In this document: positions 1-5,863 of the stretch, in pieces
Layout: the number at the start of each line of letters is the position of its first letter
How positions within the stretch are numbered: the stretch's first letter is position 1
DNA from: a bacterium
Lineage (GTDB): Bacteria > Krumholzibacteriota > Krumholzibacteriia > LZORAL124-64-63
Direction of reading: 5' to 3'
NCBI GenBank assembly: GCA_016703265.1
Contig: JADJCK010000011.1
Coordinates: forward strand, 94,464 to 158,463
DNA: 64,000 bases
Translations under genes and position numbers: made by a program
The notes under the pieces: generated by a model
Seen by the model: only the letters and a program-made list of their open reading frames with translations
Told to the model about the DNA's origin: nothing
The model's database searches: none

Positions 1-131
1 ACTTCGATCGCCTTGTTGAGCGGCCGCATCATCACCAGGCCGAACAGCAGGGGGGCCACGATCGACAGCACGATGGCGCCGCCGCAGCCGATGCCGCAGC
101 CGACGAGCCATTTGCGGGTGGTGCTGGCCAT
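1..131 (-). CDS. Partial small membrane protein (C-terminus off the window)
   Basis: The first 43 codons of a gene reading leftward off the window. It starts with ATG at 131, preceded by AAAGGA with a 6-base spacer. The N-terminus MASTTRKWLVGCG is followed by a glycine-rich hydrophobic stretch (about residues 9-33) that forms one membrane segment, then a basic tail. No family is recognisable from this fragment. It is divergent from the diiron-type gene at 395, so both probably use promoters in the 132-394 gap. Reading frame, RBS and hydrophobic segment are seen directly; function is unknown. Confidence 0.6.
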   Translation of the reverse strand, partial: MASTTRKWLVGCGIGCGGAIVLSIVAPLLFGLVMMRPLNKAIE

Positions 132-262
132 GCAGGTTCCTTTCGAGGCCGCGCGTCGGGGTCAACCTGCCCATTGTGCCCTGCCCGGGCCCAGCGGGCA
201 AGCCCTGGTGGAACAGATCCGAATCCGCTTACCCCGACTGACACCGTGCGTTTACATGCGAG

Positions 263-278
263 TCATGATATCCTGTTT
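263..278. promoter_or_regulatory. 16-bp motif shared with 30534-30549
   Basis: TCATGATATCCTGTTT lies in the divergent gap upstream of the gene at 395. The identical 16-mer occurs in reverse complement at 30534-30549, again in a divergent promoter gap. It is AT-rich against a GC-rich background and could contain a -10-like TATCCT or a regulator site. No good -35 box is visible. Confidence 0.3.
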
Positions 279-394
279 CACTCAGACTCCGGGATACCTG
301 GACCCCGGAACGCCTTGTGGGGCCGCCCCGGCTGCCCCCGCCCGGGCCGCCAGGTGCTGCGACGGTTGGCGCTTGATTTTCTGGGAGGACCCGC

Positions 395-1276
395 ATGCCG
401 TTGAAAGTATCCGCTCATATCCGGGAACGCGTGGCCGCCGGCGAGATTACGTCGGTCCAGGCCAACGCCTTCAGCGCCTTCGTCGACACCTGCAACCGGG
501 AATTGATGACCCACCCGGTGATCACCAATAATCGCTTCTGCGAGTGGTTCGCCTCCGGGCAGGCCGACCGGGAGATCGTCCGCCATTTCGTGGTGCAGTT
601 CTCGGTTTTCTCGAACCTGTTCCTGGTGGCCCAGTTGCAGAAGTGCATCAACGCGGGTTCGCTCGAGGGCATGCGGGCCTCGAAGGAGATCCTGGCCAAC
701 GAGATCGGCGTCATCTTCCACAAGCCCGGCGCCAGCCTGGGCGAAGTGAGCGACACCGACCGCGAGGGCGACCCCGCCATCGTCTCCACCGAGGGCACCG
801 TCGACGGCGGCACGTTCCGCTTCAAGGCAGCTCATTTCGAGTGGCTGCTGCGCATGGGCGAGGTGCTCGGGCTCGGCTTCAACGACATGGGCAAGCGCCG
901 TCACGGCACGCCTTCGACTGTCTTCTTCTGCGACCAGCTGTCGGCCATCTACGGCAGCGAGGACCCGAACATCGCCGAGGGCGCCAGCTTCGCCGTCGAG
1001 AACTGGGCCGCGGCCGGCTTCTGGAAGCAGCTCGTCGCGGGCCTCGAGGCGTTCAAGAAGCGGGAATGTCCGGCGCTCCCGCTGGCCTTCTTCACCTGGC
1101 ACGACCGCATCGAGGAACAGCACGCGGGCCACGTGATGGACGAGCTCGAGGAATTGTATTTCACGCCCGACTTCGATGAGGTTAAGTTCATCGATGGCGG
1201 ACGCCGCATGCTCGATGGCGTGCAGGCGTTCTGGACCGGGCTGAACGAGCACCGGATCGCAGCTGCCTACAACTGA
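395..1276 (+). CDS. Heme-oxygenase-like diiron (HDO/TenA-like fold) protein
   Basis: A 293-residue soluble, helix-rich protein. It resembles the heme-oxygenase-like superfamily (TenA, PqqC, CADD and HDO-type diiron oxidases). Visible candidate metal ligands are ILANEIG near residue 107, AAHFEW near 147 and the C-terminal WHDRIEEQHAGHVMDELE, a pattern of His and Glu on helices as in HDO enzymes. TenA-type catalytic cysteines are not obvious, so an oxidase or oxygenase is likelier than a thiaminase. The start ATG follows GGGAGG with a good spacer. The next gene begins 24 bases after the stop, so the two may be cotranscribed. The substrate is unknown. Fold assignment is moderately sure, chemistry is inference. 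Confidence 0.6.
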   Translation: MPLKVSAHIRERVAAGEITSVQANAFSAFVDTCNRELMTHPVITNNRFCEWFASGQADREIVRHFVVQFSVFSNLFLVAQLQKCINAGSLEGMRASKEILANEIGVIFHKPGASLGEVSDTDREGDPAIVSTEGTVDGGTFRFKAAHFEWLLRMGEVLGLGFNDMGKRRHGTPSTVFFCDQLSAIYGSEDPNIAEGASFAVENWAAAGFWKQLVAGLEAFKKRECPALPLAFFTWHDRIEEQHAGHVMDELEELYFTPDFDEVKFIDGGRRMLDGVQAFWTGLNEHRIAAAYN

Positions 1277-1300
1277 CCCGCATCCCGGAAGGACGGTCGC

Positions 1301-1948
1301 ATGCCGCGACGTCTGCTGAGCGTGTGTGCGCCGGCCGCGAGGCCGGCGTTCACCGTGTTTGTGTCCACGATGTTCGCTTGCGCACTGTTTGCGTTCGCGA
1401 CGACTGCGGCCGCGCAGGACGCCACGACGCCGCCGTCGGACCTCGAAGTTGCCATGCAGGCCTGGGAACGTTCGGCGCAGCCCGGCCCCTGGCATGCCTT
1501 CCTGGCCCAGCGTGCCGGCAAATGGAACGTCGCCGGCCGCATCTGGAACGACCCCGAGGGCGAGCCCTCGCTGTCCAGCGGCGAGTCGAAACTCGAACTG
1601 GTCCTGGGCGGCCGTTTCCTTCAGGAACGCCACAAGGGCCGCAAGGGCGAGATCGAATACACGGGCCTCGGCCTGCTCGGTTTCGACAATGCCGACAGCA
1701 CCGTCACCGCCGTGTGGTACGACGATCTGGGAACCCGCACGTCGGTACTGACCGGCCGCGCCGGCAGCCCCGGCCAGCCGGTAGAGCTGCGCGGCGCCAT
1801 GACCGACCCTGCCAGCGGCCGCCGCCTGGCACTGCGCGTGGTCCTCACCTGGGTGGGCGCCAACGAGCAGCGTTGGGACTACTACGGCGCTCCCGAAGGC
1901 TTCGACGAGGCCCGCCTCATGGAGCTCGTCTATACGCGCCGACGCTAG
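1301..1948 (+). CDS. Exported DUF1579-like protein
   Basis: A 215-residue protein with a signal peptide: basic start, hydrophobic core around residues 18-37, and cleavage probably after the TTAAAQ segment. The mature part has the DUF1579 style: a short helix (LEVAMQAWER), then LAQRAGKWNVAGRIW, GGRFLQERHKG, GLLGFDNADSTVTAVWYDDLG and a closing set of beta strands, like a small lipocalin-type barrel. RBS AAGGACGG precedes the ATG. It follows the diiron-type gene by 24 bases and converges with the baeRF gene at 1997. Function is not established for the family. Confidence 0.65.
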   Translation: MPRRLLSVCAPAARPAFTVFVSTMFACALFAFATTAAAQDATTPPSDLEVAMQAWERSAQPGPWHAFLAQRAGKWNVAGRIWNDPEGEPSLSSGESKLELVLGGRFLQERHKGRKGEIEYTGLGLLGFDNADSTVTAVWYDDLGTRTSVLTGRAGSPGQPVELRGAMTDPASGRRLALRVVLTWVGANEQRWDYYGAPEGFDEARLMELVYTRRR

Positions 1949-1996
1949 GTCGCCGTAAAAGGCACCGATACCTCGGGCGGTCCGGCGGCGCCGTTC

Positions 1997-3136
1997 CTAG
2001 AATCGGTAACTGGCCGCCAACCCTGACTCCGTGGGCATCTGGTCGGCCGGCACGATGACCACCGTGCCCCCCTTGCCGAGCACGATTTCGGCAAGGTCGT
2101 CGAGCATGTCCTCGGCCTGCGGCGAATCCGGCCCGGCAGGCCTGATGGCGCCCGTAGCGCGGTCGATGAAGCCGGGAATCACCCGGTCGGCTTCCACCAG
2201 GAGCGTGCCCACACGGCCCTCGATGCCCGCGCGCGCGGCATCCGAGAGATCGGCTGATCCGTTCCGCCGCGCCACTGCGGTGCGATAGTCTTCTCCCAAC
2301 TTGTCCAGGCTGGCCCGATAGTGCGGCTCCAGGGCCTCCCATGCCTGCTGCCGCAGGCTGTCCTCCGTATGTGCCCGCGGGTTGCCGCCCACCCCGACAG
2401 GCATCAGCAGCGCGTTCTGCGAGACGTGCCGGAACAGCGCCTGATGTTCGGGAAGCGCCGCAAGCATGACGGGCAGTCCCGTCGGTCCCGAATACAGGGC
2501 GCTGAAAGCGCGATCCACCGCCCGGAAGTACTTTTCGGTTTCGAGATCATCGCGGTTCTCACCATGGCCCCGCACCATCTTCGGGCCGCCGGCGCCGCCC
2601 GAACCGGCGACCGAAACCCCGGGTTCAGTCCGCTCGGCCATGGCCACCTGTTCCAGGCGCGCGGGGAATTCGTCGTTCGCGGGCTCGGCGTCCAATGAGT
2701 ACCGGTTGCCCGCGAAGACCGCTGCGCTGTCCTTGGTCAGTGCCAGGATGTGGAATCGGTCGGCGGACTGCAGGTAGCGCACCAGCGGCTTGATGTGGAA
2801 GCTGTCGGCAGCGATCGCCAACTCCGGAAGCGTCCGCTGGATCTGGACGATCTCGAGGACTCCCGGCCCCGTGAAGACAGCAAGACCGTCCCGTGAATGG
2901 TTCCAGAAACGCAGGCTCGACGCCAGTTCATGGAGGGGCGCAAGCCATTCTTCAACCTCGGCAGGCAGATACTGTTTCTTCAGCGCTTCTTCCGCCGTCC
3001 GCGTCAGGTTCCGGAAGCGGATGGGATCCTGCTGGTTGTCGGGATGATGCCTGTGCGTGGGCTGGTAGATCGAGATGCACGGCGGCTTCTGCCGCGCCAT
3101 AAGTGAAAACAGGTTGTCCGCGGTCAGGTGGCGCAT
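1997..3136 (-). CDS. baeRF-family protein (bacterial archaeo-eukaryotic release-factor-like)
   Basis: A 379-residue cytosolic protein. The opening LFSLMARQKPPCISIYQPTH, the KPLVRYLQSADRFHILALT segment and the ending VIVPADQMPTESGLAASYRF match the baeRF family 3 pattern, a bacterial relative of eRF1/pelota C-terminal domains suspected of acting on stalled ribosomes or in stress. The C-terminal part carries the family's acidic-glycine stretch (LAEIVLGKGGTVVIV). RBS GAAGGAG lies just upstream of the ATG. It is monocistronic in appearance. The 324-base gap on its 5' side holds a giant hairpin belonging to the upstream SPFH gene. The family call is fairly sure; the biochemical role is not known. 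Confidence 0.7.
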   Translation of the reverse strand: MRHLTADNLFSLMARQKPPCISIYQPTHRHHPDNQQDPIRFRNLTRTAEEALKKQYLPAEVEEWLAPLHELASSLRFWNHSRDGLAVFTGPGVLEIVQIQRTLPELAIAADSFHIKPLVRYLQSADRFHILALTKDSAAVFAGNRYSLDAEPANDEFPARLEQVAMAERTEPGVSVAGSGGAGGPKMVRGHGENRDDLETEKYFRAVDRAFSALYSGPTGLPVMLAALPEHQALFRHVSQNALLMPVGVGGNPRAHTEDSLRQQAWEALEPHYRASLDKLGEDYRTAVARRNGSADLSDAARAGIEGRVGTLLVEADRVIPGFIDRATGAIRPAGPDSPQAEDMLDDLAEIVLGKGGTVVIVPADQMPTESGLAASYRF

Positions 3137-3363
3137 GGGAACTCCTTCGGGAAGGGGATCGTGGCGCGGCCGTCCGCCGTGGCACCGCGCCGTCCCGGCA
3201 CGTCCTGAGGCAACCGCCGCCCAACTGTCGAGTTCCGCATTTCGGGCGCTGGCGGTGACGCAGGGCCCAGGTGCGACGCCGCACCCACCTACACGTTAGC
3301 GTCCGCCCGCACCACCCGCCCCCGAAGGGCCGCATTCCGGAGTTGTGTTCCGGACCGTAGCGC
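3137..3363. other. Intergenic gap 5' of the baeRF gene
   Basis: This stretch, together with the adjoining hairpin to 3457, has no gene. It holds the leader and presumably the promoter of the minus-strand baeRF gene; no clear -35/-10 pair is visible. A small TCCGGA-spacer-TCCGGA repeat occurs at about 3336-3354. Confidence 0.5.
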
Positions 3364-3457
3364 GCAAAGCGACGGCGGACAAAGACGCCGGCGGGCTGTC
3401 CGCAGGGCCGAAGGCCCGAGGACAGCCCGCCGGCGTCTTTGTCCGCCGTCGCTTTGC
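3364..3457. repeat. Giant perfect hairpin, copy 1 (37-bp arms)
   Basis: Bases 3364-3400 and 3421-3457 are perfect reverse complements (37 bp). The 20-base centre contains an inner GGGCC-GAA-GGCCC hairpin. The outer end lies 3 bases after the stop codon of the SPFH gene on the minus strand. No U-run follows the stem. The central core is shared with the hairpin at 5764-5853, while the outer arm sequences differ. It may act as a terminator or RNA-stability element, or be a mobile palindromic repeat. Confidence 0.85.
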
Positions 3458-3460
3458 AAA

Positions 3461-4403
3461 CTACCGCCCGGAGACGTCCCCCGGCGCACGCTTGATGACA
3501 CTCGTCGCCAGCGCAATCATGCTCCCGATATCCGACAGGTTGGCCGGCAGCACCAGCGTATTGCCCGCCTTGGCCAGCTTGCCGAACTCGGCCACGTACT
3601 GTTCGGCCACGCGCAGCTGCATGGCTTCGTTGCCGCCCGGTCCGTGGATCGCGATGGCGACCTGGCGCAGGCCCTCGGCGGTGGCGGTGGCGACGGCCAG
3701 GATGGCCTCGGCCTCGCCCTGCGCCTCGTTGATCTGCCGCTGCCGCGTCGCCTCGGACTCCTTGATCACCCGCTGCTTCTCGCCCTCGGCGCGGTTGATC
3801 TGCGCATCGCCCGCCTTCGCTTCTCGCGCGCTTCTCGCGCTCGGCGCGCATCTGCTTCTCCATGGCGCCCAGGATGTCGCGCGGCGGGTTGATGTTCTTG
3901 ATCTCGTAGCGCAGCACCTTGACGCCCCACGGCTCCGATGCCTTGTCCAGCTCCTGCACGACCTGCTGGTTGATCGCGGCGCGCTCCTCGAACGTGCGGT
4001 CGAGGTCGATCTTGCCGATCTCGCTGCGCAGCGTCGTCTGCGCCAGCTGGGCGATGGCGAAGTGGAAGTCCGCGATGCCGTACGAGGCCCGCTGCGGGTC
4101 CAGCACCTTCAGGTACAGCACGCCGTCCACGCCCACCTGCACGTTGTCGCGCGTGATGCAGACCTGCTCGGCGATGTCGGTGGCGATCTCCTTCAGGCTG
4201 TGCCTGTAGGCGACCTTCTCCACGAACGGCACCAGGATGTGGAAACCGGCCTGGATGGTCTTGCGGTACTTGCCCAGGTACTCGACCACGAACGCCGACT
4301 GCTGGGGTACGACGATGGCCGTGCGCGCAATGACGATCAGCACAAGCACGACGACGGCGCCGACGGCGATCATGGTTGGCATGGATTCCCCTCCGAAGTT
4401 CAT
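3461..4403 (-). pseudogene. SPFH/Band-7 (stomatin/QmcA-like) protein, frameshifted
   Basis: A membrane-anchored SPFH protein of about 313 residues if one extra base is removed. Residues about 9-30 form the N-terminal membrane anchor, followed by the SPFH core (VVPQQSAFVVEYLGKYRKTI, LDRTFEERAAINQQVV, VKVLRYEIKNINPPRDI). The frame breaks in the GC-rich run at 3820-3836. After the shift the coiled-coil continues as EAKAGDAQINRAEGEKQRVI and ends with the typical LVLPANLSDIGSMIALA. Removing one base near 3824 restores the whole family sequence. The start overlaps the stop of the upstream NfeD gene (ATGA). This is either a sequencing or assembly slip or a recent inactivation; the intact downstream half favours an error. 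Such pairs organise membrane microdomains. Confidence 0.85.
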
Positions 4404-4831
4404 GATTCACTCCTGACGTGGAGCGTCAGGCCCTCGACACCGGTGACGACGCAGCGACTTCCGGTCGTCAGTGTGGCGGGCCCATCGTTGCGGGCGTCCC
4501 AGTCCGAGCCGCGCAGGACCACGCGGCCGCGCGCCCCGGGAAAGATCTCCCCGCCGGCAATGCCGATCTCGCCCTCGAGTTCGGGCAGCATCTCGCGGTC
4601 GGCAGTCTGGAGCCTGCGCTTCCAGCGACGCCGGTAGACCACCAGTGCGGCCACGGCGAGGCCGGCAAACAGGAGCCATTGCCCCCACTGCGGCAGGTTC
4701 ACACCGGCCAGGGCCAGCACGCCCACGACCAGGCCCGAGATACCGAAGAAGACCAGGTAGAAATCCGCCGAGATGATGACTTCGGCCGCCAGCAGCACGG
4801 CACCCAATGCTATCCAGAACCACCAGGCCAT
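4400..4831 (-). CDS. NfeD-family membrane protein
   Basis: A 143-residue NfeD-type protein. Hydrophobic segments at about residues 2-25, 28-45 and 50-65 are followed by a basic linker and a C-terminal OB-fold domain (GEIGIAGGEIFPGARGRVVL ... CVVTGVEGLTLHV). It is the short form lacking the ClpP-class protease domain, like YbbK, the partner of the SPFH protein QmcA. The RBS GGGAGGGG is strong. Its TGA overlaps the ATG of the SPFH gene by the ATGA arrangement, so the two are translationally coupled and very likely form one complex in the inner membrane. Confidence 0.85.
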   Translation of the reverse strand: MAWWFWIALGAVLLAAEVIISADFYLVFFGISGLVVGVLALAGVNLPQWGQWLLFAGLAVAALVVYRRRWKRRLQTADREMLPELEGEIGIAGGEIFPGARGRVVLRGSDWDARNDGPATLTTGSRCVVTGVEGLTLHVRSES

Positions 4832-4932
4832 GACGTCCCCTCCCGTCGACGACGATCCGGCGCGATGCTACGCCCACGCCGGTATTGCGTCAATCGCGCC
4901 CTTACCCGGCACGGAACCCGATTATTCAAAAG

Positions 4933-5601
4933 TCACCGCACGTCGACGTAGGCCTGGAACCCGAGATCACCGGTCACGACCTCGCTCCACTCCGCAGTGA
5001 ATGCGCGATTACGGCGGAAGGCACTGCCCCGGCTATAGTTCATCGTCATCTCGACACTGTAGACGAAGCCGAGCGTGTCGGACGTGCTCACGGTGAAGCA
5101 GTACTCGCGGCCCGGCGCCAGTTCCAGGCCGATGGCGCTGACGTCGAAGGCGGCCCAGGTTGCGGGATCACTGGCCACCACCCCGACGAACGCGCTGGCC
5201 GGCAGGCTGACGGCTCCCAGCACCAGACCGTCATCCGGTTCGGGCCTGATACCGTTCTGGAGCATGCGCAGCTGCAGTTCGACGGGCTCGGTGGCACCGT
5301 CAAGGTTGCGGATCGGCAACCGCAGTTGCGACAACACCCCTGTGTACCGCGCGGTGATCATCTGTCCCGTCTGGAAGTCGTCGAAGGCGCCGGCCGGATC
5401 CGCCGAGCCGTCGAGGTTGCGGCAGCGACCGAAGCCAAGCCCCCACAACGCGCCGTTGTAGAGACTCTCGGAGTCCAGCGTCAGCCCCGCGGCCGGCTCG
5501 AGCGGCGCCGCGTCATCGTCCCCACACCCGCTCAGCCCGAGCGACAGCACCAACGCCAGAACACATCCCACTACAATCGATACGCTCTTGAACGTCTTCA
5601 T
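4933..5601 (-). CDS. Lipoprotein of unknown function
   Basis: A 222-residue lipoprotein. The signal peptide MKTFKSVSIVVGC... ends in the lipobox LSGC, with the acidic GDDD just after the cysteine. The mature part is beta-strand rich, with features of a galactose-binding-like or carbohydrate-module jelly roll (LRLPIRNLDGATEPVELQLR, GREYCFTVSTSDT). No enzyme motif is visible. I chose the ATG at 5601 (AGGAACGGAA upstream) because the open frame further 5' runs through the long hairpin and has no signal peptide. It is transcribed leftward toward the NfeD/SPFH pair with a 101-base gap. Role unknown; probably exposed at the cell envelope. Confidence 0.65.
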   Translation of the reverse strand: MKTFKSVSIVVGCVLALVLSLGLSGCGDDDAAPLEPAAGLTLDSESLYNGALWGLGFGRCRNLDGSADPAGAFDDFQTGQMITARYTGVLSQLRLPIRNLDGATEPVELQLRMLQNGIRPEPDDGLVLGAVSLPASAFVGVVASDPATWAAFDVSAIGLELAPGREYCFTVSTSDTLGFVYSVEMTMNYSRGSAFRRNRAFTAEWSEVVTGDLGFQAYVDVR

Positions 5602-5763
5602 GTGCACGCATTCCGTTCCTGCCCCTAGCCGTGCCCCACCTGACGATACCCCCACACGCCCCGCCCCTGCAAGCCCTCTCCCATTCCCCACCGCTGCACT
5701 TCCGGAACCCACGCGCCGCGCCCCCGAACCCGGTGCCGCGCCTCCGAAACCCATGCGCCGCGC

Positions 5764-5853
5764 GTCCTGGAGTTCGCAAAGAACGCCGGCGAGCAATCCG
5801 CAGGGCCGAAGGCCCGAGGACAGCTCGCCGGCGTTCTTTGCGAACTCCAGGAC
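5764..5853. repeat. Giant perfect hairpin, copy 2 (31-bp arms)
   Basis: Bases 5764-5794 and 5823-5853 are perfect reverse complements (31 bp). After a 2x2 mismatch the stem continues TCC/GGA and then the inner GGGCC-GAA-GGCCC hairpin, the same core and orientation as in copy 1 (3364-3457). The outer end lies 10 bases after the stop codon of the multiheme cytochrome gene. The segment CAAAG(A)ACGCCGGCG is shared with copy 1, while the outermost 13 bases are unrelated to it. Confidence 0.85.
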
Positions 5854-5863
5854 GAAGACAGGC

